Below, piece by piece: positions 35,949-43,977 of a DNA stretch of 64,000 nucleotides. The stretch is from NCBI GenBank assembly GCA_947253765.1, contig CAMYAK010000005.1:47878-111877 (forward strand). Direction: 5' to 3'. The notes beneath the pieces are model-generated. The model was not told the DNA's origin. It ran no database searches and was given only the letters and a program-made list of their open reading frames with translations. The position numbers were made by a program, and so were the translations under genes. Position 1 is the stretch's first letter, and every line of letters starts with the position of its first letter. Source of the stretch: an uncultured Tissierellia bacterium. Its GTDB lineage: Bacteria > Bacillota > Clostridia > Tissierellales > Peptoniphilaceae.

Positions 35949-37115
35949 ATGGGAAAATTATTTAAGAAGATTGTGGCCCTATTCGGTGCTGCAATAGGAA
36001 TCGCTGTAGCTTTGCTGCTCAAGGATTTAAATGCTTTTGCAAAGCTCTCAAATCCGTGGCCAATAGTTATTCAAGTTATTATCGTAATTTCATTTATTAT
36101 TCTTTTTTATTTCTTAGGACCATTTATTATTAAAAACGTTAAAAAAGGCCAGGATAACTTGCTGAGATATTTTGACGGAGTGCCTCTTGATGAGGTTTTA
36201 ATAGCGACAGGAGGGCTGGTGATAGGCTTACTCATAGCAATGCTGGTGTCCAGCCCCATACTGTCATGGTCGCTTGATTACATGGGCAACTCCATAGGAG
36301 TTATTTTGGCTATAATTATCTACATGTTTTTCGGAATCTTGGGCCTGAGGCTGGCTTTGAACCATAAAGAGGATATAAAGCTTGTTTTAAAAGGCATCCT
36401 TGATCCTGTAAGGAGGTCTGAGAGAAGGAAAAGCAGGAAGAATAAAAAATATGAAGATGATGAAGGCGATGAACCGTTTATATTTGAAGGAACTAGAGGG
36501 GTCAAGGAAAGAAAGGTGGTCCCGAAAATATTGGACACTTCCGTAATTATAGACGGTAGAATCTTTGAGGTTATAAAAACGGGATTCTTACAGGGCCCCC
36601 TGGTTTTGTCTCATTATGTTCTGGAGGAACTCCAGCACATTTCAGACTCGGCAGACACACTAAGGAGAAATAGGGGACGTAAAGGGTTGGATTGCCTGCA
36701 GAATATGCAGAAGAAGTCGGACATTGAAGTTATTGTCGACAATTCAAATATAACCCGGGTTAAAGAAGTGGACTCCAAGCTCCTGGTGCTGACCAAAAAA
36801 TATAAGGGAAAAATAATTACCAATGACTATAATCTCAACAAGGTAGCTGCAGTACAGAATATTGATGTTCTCAATGTGAATGACCTTGCCAATGCGATTA
36901 AGCCGATAGTGATTCCCGGTGAGCATCTGGAGGTCTTCATCTTAAAAGAGGGCAAGGAAGCTGGACAAGGCCTGGCATACCTGGACGATGGAACCATGAT
37001 AGTGGTTGAAGATGGGAGAGAGGCAATAGGAAAAACAGTCGACACTGTTGTAACATCGGTCCTTCAGACATCAGCAGGGAAAATGATCTTTACCAGGATC
37101 CACCCTCTTATTTAA
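35949..37115 (+). CDS. YacL-type membrane protein with PIN and TRAM domains
   Basis: This protein of 388 residues has four N-terminal helices, a charged linker, a PIN domain beginning I-L-D-T-S-V-I-I-D-G-R and a C-terminal TRAM domain (G-L-A-Y-L-D-D-G-T-M-I-V-V-E-D). PIN domains are typically RNases; conserved acidic residues are visible (LDTSVIIDG, and D near T-N-D-Y-N-L). In Bacillus yacL lies in the same radA region. The ATG at 35949 follows AAAGGAG. Confidence 0.9.
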   Translation: MGKLFKKIVALFGAAIGIAVALLLKDLNAFAKLSNPWPIVIQVIIVISFIILFYFLGPFIIKNVKKGQDNLLRYFDGVPLDEVLIATGGLVIGLLIAMLVSSPILSWSLDYMGNSIGVILAIIIYMFFGILGLRLALNHKEDIKLVLKGILDPVRRSERRKSRKNKKYEDDEGDEPFIFEGTRGVKERKVVPKILDTSVIIDGRIFEVIKTGFLQGPLVLSHYVLEELQHISDSADTLRRNRGRKGLDCLQNMQKKSDIEVIVDNSNITRVKEVDSKLLVLTKKYKGKIITNDYNLNKVAAVQNIDVLNVNDLANAIKPIVIPGEHLEVFILKEGKEAGQGLAYLDDGTMIVVEDGREAIGKTVDTVVTSVLQTSAGKMIFTRIHPLI

Positions 37116-37191
37116 ATTATTTATATTAATAACGGCTGTCCGATCAAACCGAACCGGGCAGCCGTTAACCGGCACCATTTATTTTAGAACA

Positions 37192-37224
37192 AAAAAATCG
37201 GGTGACACATAAATGCATCACCCG
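37192..37224 (-). terminator. Intrinsic terminator after ribU (minus strand)
   Basis: On the minus strand CGGGTGA pairs with TCACCCG and is followed by ATTTTTTT. Confidence 0.85.
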
Positions 37225-37285
37225 CAAAACTTTAGTTTTCAATTCATATTATTTTAGAACCTTTAATTCAAGGATTAGGAAATGC

Positions 37286-37942
37286 TTAGATCATATTCCT
37301 CAAAACCATTACCAGAAGAACCGAGCTGGCAATAACTATCGAGGCTATAACCAATGTAGAGAGATTGATAAGCCTTTGCTTCTCTTCCTTTGTTGAGCTG
37401 GAAGGATCGACCAGGTTTCTCTTCCTAAGGGCTGTAACAACAGGGTTGTAGAGAAGAAGGATAAAGCCGGCATTAAGACCTGATTTGATCATGTTAAACG
37501 GCAGAATTGCCGGAACCAGGAGTTTTACAACCTCTTCTCTGGGAACCTTTAGGAAAATCGGCGTTATTATATAGTTCCAAAGCAGCATAACGACCGTCAT
37601 TATAATGGCGCCTGTTAAAAGTCCGAGTATAGCCGACTTCATGGACCTTCCTTTACGGTAGATAATTACAGCCGGGCAGGCAAAGCAGACGCTGGCCAGG
37701 ACATTCATTATAAATCCGAGGACCCCTGTATCTGAAAGGATAAACATTTCCAAAAAAGATGATAGGAAAGAGGTTAAAAAAGAAACCGCAGGTCCGAAAA
37801 TAAGTCCGCCTATTGTGATGATAACGTCCTTGGGTTCATATTTTAAAAACATGACAATGGGTACCCTGACAAGGGCAACCGAGATAAGGCATAGTGCTGT
37901 CAACACACCTATAATAGTGATTTTTCTAGATTTTGAATCCAT
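37286..37942 (-). CDS. ribU: ECF transporter S component, probable riboflavin (RibU)
   Basis: This 218-residue membrane protein of about six helices is the substrate-binding part of an ECF vitamin importer. L-K-Y-E-P-K-D and the loop N-Y-I-I-T-P-I-F with I-L-P-F-N-M-I-K-S match RibU proteins. The family also includes other vitamins, so riboflavin is likely but not certain. ECF modules A, A' and T are not in the window. The start has a GGAGGC site on the minus strand and is divergent from thrB, with no FMN riboswitch in the 96-base gap. Confidence 0.78.
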   Translation of the reverse strand: MDSKSRKITIIGVLTALCLISVALVRVPIVMFLKYEPKDVIITIGGLIFGPAVSFLTSFLSSFLEMFILSDTGVLGFIMNVLASVCFACPAVIIYRKGRSMKSAILGLLTGAIIMTVVMLLWNYIITPIFLKVPREEVVKLLVPAILPFNMIKSGLNAGFILLLYNPVVTALRKRNLVDPSSSTKEEKQRLINLSTLVIASIVIASSVLLVMVLRNMI

Positions 37943-38038
37943 ATTTTAAGCCTCCAAAAATAAATTAACAGTATAAAAAGCGATAAACATACCCTGATAT
38001 GGTAGCATATATTTTATGAAAAGGTAAGGAGAACGACC

Positions 38039-38995
38039 ATGTTAGACATAATTAAAGTTAGGGTGCCGGCAACAAGTGCAAATCTCGGTCCGGGTTTCGA
38101 TTGCCTGGGGATGGCACTAAATATTTATGCCTCTTTTACTTTGAAATTAAATAAGAATGAGCAAAATATTAGGTATAAAAGCAATCCTTCAGAAAATAAA
38201 AAAAACAACTTGGCAATTGATTGTTACTGGTTATATGGAAAGATAACGGGCAAGGCCTTGCCAAGGCCCTCAATCCACGTGGTTTCAGATATACCGTCAA
38301 CCAGAGGACTTGGATCTTCAGCCGCCTTTGCTATAGGCGGAGCAATTATGGCATCAATTGCGGCGGGGGATTTAATAATAAAAGGAAACAATGAATTCCT
38401 CCCGGCTTTGACAGCAGAAAGGTCAAGCAAGCTGAGGGTGGTCATGGATATGATTTTGGAAGTTGCGGCCAAGTCGGAGGGTCATCCTGATAATGCGGCA
38501 CCGGCCCTGTGGGGAGGACTTGTCGCCAGCAGGACCATACATGATGAAATTTGCCATGTCCAACTTCCGGTTTCAGACAAGCTTGAATTTGTCATATTTG
38601 TGCCGGACTTTAAGATGAGGACTTCCGAAGCAAGAAAGGTATTGCCGGAAAAAATTGTTATGGCCGATGCAAGTGCAAATCTCGCCTATCAAGCATTTCT
38701 CTTGGAAGGACTCAGGAGCGGAAGGGGAGACCTCATATCGGCAGGAATGAAGGACAAGCTCCACCAACCTTATCGTTTTCCATTAATTCAAGGGGCGGAG
38801 CAAATCATTGAAATGGCAAAAAAAGCAGGAGCCCTTGGATGCACCATATCAGGTGCAGGCCCCAGCCTTATGTGTATTCTTGAGAATAAAGCATCACTTA
38901 ACGATTTTATTAAAAAGATGTCGCTACCCCAACACTGGTCATTGAAAGTTCCCGGAATCAACAATACCGGGGTTTCAATCACGAGAATTAACTGA
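38039..38995 (+). CDS. thrB: Homoserine kinase
   Basis: This 318-residue GHMP kinase phosphorylates homoserine for threonine synthesis. It starts K-V-R-V-P-A-T-S-A-N-L-G-P-G-F-D and carries the ATP loop T-R-G-L-G-S-S-A-A near residue 89-97, followed by the late G-C-T-I-S-G-A-G-P-S motif. No other threonine genes (thrA, thrC) are nearby. AAGGAGA precedes the ATG. Confidence 0.93.
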   Translation: MLDIIKVRVPATSANLGPGFDCLGMALNIYASFTLKLNKNEQNIRYKSNPSENKKNNLAIDCYWLYGKITGKALPRPSIHVVSDIPSTRGLGSSAAFAIGGAIMASIAAGDLIIKGNNEFLPALTAERSSKLRVVMDMILEVAAKSEGHPDNAAPALWGGLVASRTIHDEICHVQLPVSDKLEFVIFVPDFKMRTSEARKVLPEKIVMADASANLAYQAFLLEGLRSGRGDLISAGMKDKLHQPYRFPLIQGAEQIIEMAKKAGALGCTISGAGPSLMCILENKASLNDFIKKMSLPQHWSLKVPGINNTGVSITRIN

Positions 38996-38997
38996 TA

Positions 38998-40362
38998 TCA
39001 GCGGTCGGGCACAAGCTGCGAATCCATTGTCAGCCCCGTGCCGTTTAAATTTTGCTGGAGAGTTATATCAAAGCTTGCCACATATCCCGAATGGTCAAGC
39101 ATCAGATAAAAAGGTGGAATGTCCCAGGCATTTCCGAAGGTCTTTTCTCCGACAACGGTGGCCAGCTTATTGTATTGGAAGAAGTCGGCAAAACTTTCAG
39201 CCGCATTCTTGGTCTTTCCGTCCACTAAGAATATTAGCTTATCCGGTTCAAGCCTCATCCTCTGACTGACGACTGAAGCCGTAAGCTTCTTTTGGTATGA
39301 TGTGTCTTCAATTTTCTTTCTTATAGATTCCGGAACCCTATAAGAAACCTCTTCACGCCCGTCTTCCAGGTCAATGCTTTGGGATTTTTCCTCAGTGGAC
39401 AGGTAGTCCACGAAATCATCAAAACCCTTGCCGAAATATAAGTAGCTTTCCGCATGGTATGAGCCTGAAACAAGGTAAGGTGCTATGCATTCCAGCCAGT
39501 AGCTTTGCGAAGTTCCGTCAAGACCTCTCAGGTCAATTGTAAGGCTTGAGGCTGTTTTAGCCTGGCTTATAAAACCCGGTATGGTCTTTTTAGCCGATTC
39601 AATATCACCCTCATCAAAGGACAGGCCTGAAAGTATGAGACCGGTCCCGTTTTTCTTTAGAGTGGGCTGCTTTTGAAGCAGGCCTTCTTCTATGGGGATC
39701 ATCCTGGAATAGCGGGATTTTACTCTGGGATGACTCAGTATTTTGGCATAAGGGGAAGATTTTTCATATATACCGTGGGCAAGATTTTTAACCGCCCTGT
39801 TATAGGCGGCCAGGTCAAGTATTTTAACATTCTCACCACAGGAAAGTTTTGCAAATTTCTTTAAAATTTCATAGAAGCCTTCATCATTTTTCAATTCTCT
39901 TATTTCTTTTTTAGCGTCCTCTTTGGCCCGTAGGTATTGGTCCTTTTCAATATCAGACCTGTTCTCTTTAGGGAGGGCCTCAATTCTTTCAGCGAGTATG
40001 TCAAAATCAGCAGCCATCTCGGCCCCGGTGAGCTTGCGCCCCTTGGTATCGGTTGCCTTGATCTTTCCGCTGATATTGTCATTGAGCCTTTGCCTGATAT
40101 CCGGAATGGCATCCGGAGTATCAGTAAAAAAGAGCCTTGAGGCTACAATATAAATGCATGTGGGAATAAAGAAAATTAAAAAAGCGAAGAGCCCCAGCTT
40201 CAGGCGGTTTTTAACTTTCCTTTTCCTTATGCCGGCCCTTATTTTCCTTTTTTCCATCCTCTTTTTTATTTGCTTATCTTCACTGAGCCTGAGCTTCCTT
40301 TCAAGGTCGGAAACCCGCCCGGTCCCATAAGATTGTTTGTTATATCCCGTTTTTCTAATCAT
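38998..40362 (-). CDS. S41-like membrane-anchored protein, catalytic serine apparently replaced
   Basis: This protein of about 454 residues has a long basic cytoplasmic N-terminus (residues 1-56), one helix at about 57-75 and an extracytoplasmic part. The C-terminal ~180 residues resemble peptidase S41 (LTIDLRGLDG, then LIFLVDGKTKNAAESFADF and V-V-G-E-K-T-F-G). In S41 enzymes the nucleophile Ser precedes A-x-E; here that position is Asn386, while the Lys407 position is kept. It may be an inactive homologue or an atypical one. The ATG at 40362 has GGAGG upstream; an earlier start lacks one. It runs opposite to thrB. Confidence 0.65.
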   Translation of the reverse strand: MIRKTGYNKQSYGTGRVSDLERKLRLSEDKQIKKRMEKRKIRAGIRKRKVKNRLKLGLFAFLIFFIPTCIYIVASRLFFTDTPDAIPDIRQRLNDNISGKIKATDTKGRKLTGAEMAADFDILAERIEALPKENRSDIEKDQYLRAKEDAKKEIRELKNDEGFYEILKKFAKLSCGENVKILDLAAYNRAVKNLAHGIYEKSSPYAKILSHPRVKSRYSRMIPIEEGLLQKQPTLKKNGTGLILSGLSFDEGDIESAKKTIPGFISQAKTASSLTIDLRGLDGTSQSYWLECIAPYLVSGSYHAESYLYFGKGFDDFVDYLSTEEKSQSIDLEDGREEVSYRVPESIRKKIEDTSYQKKLTASVVSQRMRLEPDKLIFLVDGKTKNAAESFADFFQYNKLATVVGEKTFGNAWDIPPFYLMLDHSGYVASFDITLQQNLNGTGLTMDSQLVPDR

Positions 40363-40419
40363 ATTGAAGCCTCCTGATATGGATAAAATAATAATATCAA
40401 AAATTGAGATAATTATCAG

Positions 40420-40448
40420 TTGACAAAGGCTTACTTTTCGTAAATAAT
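40420..40448 (+). promoter_or_regulatory. Promoter of the Crh-like HPr gene
   Basis: TTGACA and AATAAT are separated by 17 bases, about 90 bases before the gene. A terminator-like hairpin (40455-40485) sits at or just after the start of transcription. Confidence 0.55.
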
Positions 40449-40538
40449 TAAGAAAAGGATTTCCTAAAAACTTAGGGCCTTTTTTAATTATTTTATAGAT
40501 TGAAAATTTCGAATCGTGTTTTTGAAAGAGAGGGAAAG

Positions 40539-40805
40539 ATGCGGGAAAAAGAGATCTTGGTTGCAAATGAAATTGGCTTAGTTTCAAGGGCTGCAGCTAA
40601 TTTTGTTGAGAGATGCAAGCAATATGATTCGGATATTTACATAGAGAAGGGCAACAGAATATACAACGGCAAGTCAATAATGTCGGTTTTAAGCATGAGC
40701 TGTACAGGAGGCAGTGCCATCAAGGTCAAGTGTGACGGCAAAGATGAGGACAAGGCCATAAAAGCTTTGGATGCTTATTTAACAGAAGAAATTAAACATT
40801 ACTGA
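40539..40805 (+). CDS. HPr-family protein lacking the phosphorylatable His15 (Crh-like)
   Basis: This 88-residue protein has the HPr fold pattern, and its residue numbers line up with HPr. At the EI-phosphorylated site the usual G-I-H-A-R-P-A reads G-L-V-S-R-A-A: position 15 is Val and 18 is Ala, while Arg17 is kept. The HPr kinase site is intact, with Ser46 in G-K-S-I-M. This resembles B. subtilis Crh, in which His15 is also lost but Ser46 remains. It would not carry phosphate in the PTS but might act in carbon regulation. The ATG at 40539 is used because of the upstream GAGGGAAAG; a TTG at 40500 is less likely. It stands alone with its own terminator. Confidence 0.85.
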   Translation: MREKEILVANEIGLVSRAAANFVERCKQYDSDIYIEKGNRIYNGKSIMSVLSMSCTGGSAIKVKCDGKDEDKAIKALDAYLTEEIKHY

Positions 40806-40834
40806 TTTTAGAGCCTTAACATTTTAATTATTTT

Positions 40835-40860
40835 GAGCAGGTTTAACCTGCTCTTTTTTT
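40835..40860 (+). terminator. Intrinsic terminator after the HPr-like gene
   Basis: GAGCAGG and CCTGCTC pair around TTTAA, followed by seven T. Confidence 0.9.
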
Positions 40861-40896
40861 CAGGTAAAATTAAGTGGATACCCTCCAACACCGGTG

Positions 40897-40905
40897 TGTT
40901 AAAAT
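40897..40905 (+). promoter_or_regulatory. Extended -10 promoter of cdaA
   Basis: TGTTAAAAT lies 20 bases before the start codon and just before the AGGAGG site; no good -35 is seen. Confidence 0.4.
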
Positions 40906-40925
40906 TAAAAGGACAGGAGGTCAAC

Positions 40926-41780
40926 ATGGACGCATTTCAGAGTTTCACCCAGCTTTTTTTAACATTTAAACTATCCGATCTGATAGATATATTGGTCATT
41001 TCGGTAATCATATACTACCTAATCCTTTTAGTGAAGGAGACTAGGGCCGAGCAGCTGATCAAAGGCTTCCTGGCCATATTGATAATGGCCCAGGTCAGCG
41101 ACTGGCTCAATCTTTACACAGTAAATTGGCTCATGTCGAACATATTGACCGCCGGATTTATCCTGGTAATAGTCATCTTCCAACCCGAGCTCAGAAGGGC
41201 TTTTGAGAGGCTGGGAAGGTCACAAGGCTGGCTCCTTTCATTTGTTAATAATGAAGACAATGATGACAACCCCCAGGTTGAAGAGATCGTTAGGGCCTGC
41301 CTGTCACTTTCAAGGCAGAAAATCGGTGCTCTCATCGTTATTGAAGGTCGTACAGGATTAAATGATCTTTTGGAATCAGGTACTGAAATAGAGGGCGTCG
41401 TTTCAGCCGAGCTTTTGATAAATATATTTATACCGAATACACCTCTCCATGACGGGGCTGTGGTAATTAAAGGAAATGAGATCCGGGCGGCCGGAGTATT
41501 TCTTCCACTCACCCAAAATATCAACTTAAATAGGGAGCTTGGAACCAGGCATAGGGCGGCCTTGGGCATAAGCGAGAGGTCGGATGCACTGGTTGTTGTT
41601 GTAAGCGAAGAGACGGGCCTGATATCCGTCTGCAGGGACGGCAAGATCGCCCGCCGACTTGATGAGGAAACCCTGAAGGCTGTCCTTGGAAACTTCGTTG
41701 AAGAAGAAGGCAAATATAGTTTTTTAAACAGATTTTTTGCAAAGAGTAAGGAGGAAGCCGGTGAAGATGCTCAAGAATAA
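40926..41780 (+). CDS. cdaA: Diadenylate cyclase CdaA
   Basis: This protein of 284 residues has three N-terminal helices (about 20-88) and a DAC domain making c-di-AMP from two ATP. The catalytic D-G-A motif is at 176-178 and R-H-R at 208-210. A start further upstream lacks a ribosome site; the ATG at 40926 has AGGAGG. The next gene is cdaR, overlapping by 20 bases, as usual. DisA is not in the radA operon here, so CdaA may be the main cyclase. Confidence 0.95.
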   Translation: MDAFQSFTQLFLTFKLSDLIDILVISVIIYYLILLVKETRAEQLIKGFLAILIMAQVSDWLNLYTVNWLMSNILTAGFILVIVIFQPELRRAFERLGRSQGWLLSFVNNEDNDDNPQVEEIVRACLSLSRQKIGALIVIEGRTGLNDLLESGTEIEGVVSAELLINIFIPNTPLHDGAVVIKGNEIRAAGVFLPLTQNINLNRELGTRHRAALGISERSDALVVVVSEETGLISVCRDGKIARRLDEETLKAVLGNFVEEEGKYSFLNRFFAKSKEEAGEDAQE

Positions 41781-42987
41781 CTGGAAGTGGAAGCTGTTTT
41801 CACTTATAACAGGCTTTCTGCTCTGGTCATATATAGTTGCAGGGGTCAACCCCATGCAAAGGCGTACCTTTAACGACATAAATCTTGTAATAAACAACAC
41901 GGAAACCTTAGATAACAGGAACCTGTCCATTGTAAGCATGGACCCGTCCTCCCTGAGCGTCAGGATCATAGGCAAGAGAAATGTTGTGGGCAGAATTAAA
42001 AAGGGAGACATTACCGCAAGTATTGATGCCGCAGGCCTTCACGAGGGAGTCCAGACAGTAAGGGTCAGGTATGACCTTCCGGACAATGTCAGCCTAAACA
42101 ATGATGGGACCACGGAGCGGCTCAGCGTTGATGTCCAGGGAATCATAAACAGGAGCCTCCCGGTCCAGGCAGGAACAAAGGGCAGTCTGGATAAAAATTA
42201 TGTTTTGGAGAAGATCAGCGTTAATCCGTCAAAAGTCCCGTGTAAGGGTGTAAGGTCAAAGATAGAGACGGTCGATCACCTTGAAGCCCTCATAGATCTG
42301 AGCGGCCTGACAGAGGACACATCTGCCAATGTTAAACTGGTGCCGGTTGATAAGGACGGAAACAAGGTTGACGGGATCCACATGTCACTTGAAGAGGTCA
42401 ATTTAACCGCAAGAATATTAAAACAGGCCCGTGTGCCGATCAAGGCGGTTTTCACAGGCGTAGCGGCTGAGGGGATGAGGATAAGCGAGAACAAGCTCAA
42501 CCCAAATGAAGTCCTTGTAAAGGGTAAGGCCGAGTCTTTAGAAAATCTTAAGTTCATAAAAACAGAACCCATAGATATGAAAGATATTGCCAATGCCGGG
42601 AAATATACTGTAAATCTCAACTATCCCGAGGGGGTTGAACCTGTAGAAAATATCAGGACAGCCGAGATGGATATTTTAATGGAGTCTATCACGGAGAAGG
42701 AAATAAGCGTCTTGGCCGGTGATGTTAAAGTTATTGGGATAAATAAGGACTTTAAGGCCTTTCCGGTTGATCCGGCCCAGAACATAAAGGTTAAGCTCAG
42801 AGCCTTCCCATCGGCTCTGGCAAAAATCCATAACGGAGGATTTGAACTGTATTGTGACTTCTCACACCTGGATAATTTGGTTGAAAACGGCTTGATAGAA
42901 GTGAGTTTGGACGCTATCCTGCCTGAAAGCATGAGCCTCTTGGACCTTAGCCCCGGCAAGATAACTTTCAGAATAACAAAGAAATAG
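41761..42987 (+). CDS. cdaR: CdaR, YbbR-domain regulator of CdaA
   Basis: This protein of about 408 residues has one N-terminal helix (about 9-25) and an extracytoplasmic region of three or four YbbR repeats (e.g. L-S-V-R-I-I-G; V-P-I-K-A-V-F-T-G). It binds CdaA and modulates its activity. The GTG at 41761, seven bases after AAGGAGG, is chosen; ATG at 41767 is an alternative. The glmM gene that commonly follows is missing. Confidence 0.92.
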   Translation: MKMLKNNWKWKLFSLITGFLLWSYIVAGVNPMQRRTFNDINLVINNTETLDNRNLSIVSMDPSSLSVRIIGKRNVVGRIKKGDITASIDAAGLHEGVQTVRVRYDLPDNVSLNNDGTTERLSVDVQGIINRSLPVQAGTKGSLDKNYVLEKISVNPSKVPCKGVRSKIETVDHLEALIDLSGLTEDTSANVKLVPVDKDGNKVDGIHMSLEEVNLTARILKQARVPIKAVFTGVAAEGMRISENKLNPNEVLVKGKAESLENLKFIKTEPIDMKDIANAGKYTVNLNYPEGVEPVENIRTAEMDILMESITEKEISVLAGDVKVIGINKDFKAFPVDPAQNIKVKLRAFPSALAKIHNGGFELYCDFSHLDNLVENGLIEVSLDAILPESMSLLDLSPGKITFRITKK

Positions 42988-42996
42988 GATAAAAAT

Positions 42997-43025
42997 ACAG
43001 GGTCCGATTCCGGGCCCTGTTTTCT
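42997..43025. terminator. Bidirectional terminator between cdaR and the LiaF-like gene
   Basis: ACAGGGTCCG pairs with CGGGCCCTGT. TTTTC follows on the plus strand and ATTTTTA on the minus strand, so it can serve both converging genes. Confidence 0.8.
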
Positions 43026-43044
43026 ATATTATTAAAACAATTTT

Positions 43045-43797
43045 TTAAACAATTTTTAGGTTGCCGGCAAAAACCTTGCTGTTAATAACCAGCGTCACAT
43101 CGGTATCATCATTGTCATTGCTTTTTGAAGTTGAATAGTAATGGGTTCCATTGACGGTGACATGCCAGTCTGAAGGCACAAGGATTTTTACATTACCAAA
43201 GTTTATTGTAAGGTCAAGGTGGATTATATCTTCAAGTGGCCAGACGTTTTTGAGGTCAAGGGTAACGTCGGAAAAATCGGCTTCAACCCTGCCCCCGCTG
43301 AAATTGTCAGACTTATAAATGCGATTTGCCTGGGTGAAGATAAAGCGGTCATCGATTATATCTTTTTCTTCATAGAAGGTATTCTCATTGCCACTTTTCC
43401 TGTATTCATATTTTGCCTCTTCGTCTTCGGGGGATTCACCATCAGATCGGTCATAGTCGTTTGAATGGGGTCTGTTGACATTAAAAGAGAAGGTGTTTTT
43501 TCTCGTCTTTTCATCAAGCATTATCTTTAACCCGTAAAGGATCAGTATGATAGCCATAAAAATTGTAAAAACGGATCCCCTCAGGAAGCCGATATTTCTT
43601 AAGATTGACAGACCGCCCAGGGCTATAATGAACATAGAAACGTAGCGGGACTTGTTTTTTTCGGTCAGCCTTTTTATTCCGTAAATAATTAAAAAGCTTG
43701 GCCAAAAATATTTCCAAAGAAACCATATACTTTTTGCGAAGATTTGCCCCAAAAGTAGGAGACAGCCCAAGGCAAATATCAATAATCCGAAAAACAT
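43045..43797 (-). CDS. LiaF-like cell-envelope stress membrane protein
   Basis: This 250-residue protein has four N-terminal helices (about residues 2-95), an acidic linker and a C-terminal beta-rich domain ending F-A-G-N-L-K-I-V, like the cell-wall-active antibiotic response (LiaF) domain. LiaF inhibits the LiaSR two-component system in Bacillus; no liaRS are adjacent, so the role here is unassigned. A minus-strand AAAGGAA precedes the start. Confidence 0.7.
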   Translation of the reverse strand: MFFGLLIFALGCLLLLGQIFAKSIWFLWKYFWPSFLIIYGIKRLTEKNKSRYVSMFIIALGGLSILRNIGFLRGSVFTIFMAIILILYGLKIMLDEKTRKNTFSFNVNRPHSNDYDRSDGESPEDEEAKYEYRKSGNENTFYEEKDIIDDRFIFTQANRIYKSDNFSGGRVEADFSDVTLDLKNVWPLEDIIHLDLTINFGNVKILVPSDWHVTVNGTHYYSTSKSNDNDDTDVTLVINSKVFAGNLKIV

Positions 43798-43904
43798 AGT
43801 AATTCCTTTCGACTATAAAAGTTATGTAACATTTTTCTATAATAAATTATTTAGATTCTATTTTAAATCTGTGTAGCATTTATGAGGGGTCAGGGGCTGA
43901 ATTG

Positions 43905-43913
43905 TGCTAAAAT
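43905..43913 (+). promoter_or_regulatory. Extended -10 promoter of gltX
   Basis: TGCTAAAAT lies about 65 bases before the gltX start. No T-box specifier structure was recognised in the leader. Confidence 0.4.
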
Positions 43914-43977
43914 AAATATAATTGCCGATTTAGTGAAAACTTTAGACGTATTTATTTTTTTGATTAGGAGGCTACAG

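Noticed and set aside
37132..37166. Terminator after the YacL-type gene
   Set aside because: AACGGCTG/CAGCCGTT can pair, but no T-run follows on the plus strand; left out as a terminator although a weak role is possible.
37943..38038. FMN riboswitch upstream of ribU
   Set aside because: The divergent gap is only 96 bases and lacks the conserved FMN aptamer segments.
43798..43977. T-box leader before gltX (and likewise before argS and cysS)
   Set aside because: I looked for the conserved T-box antiterminator sequence and a terminator in these leaders and found neither.
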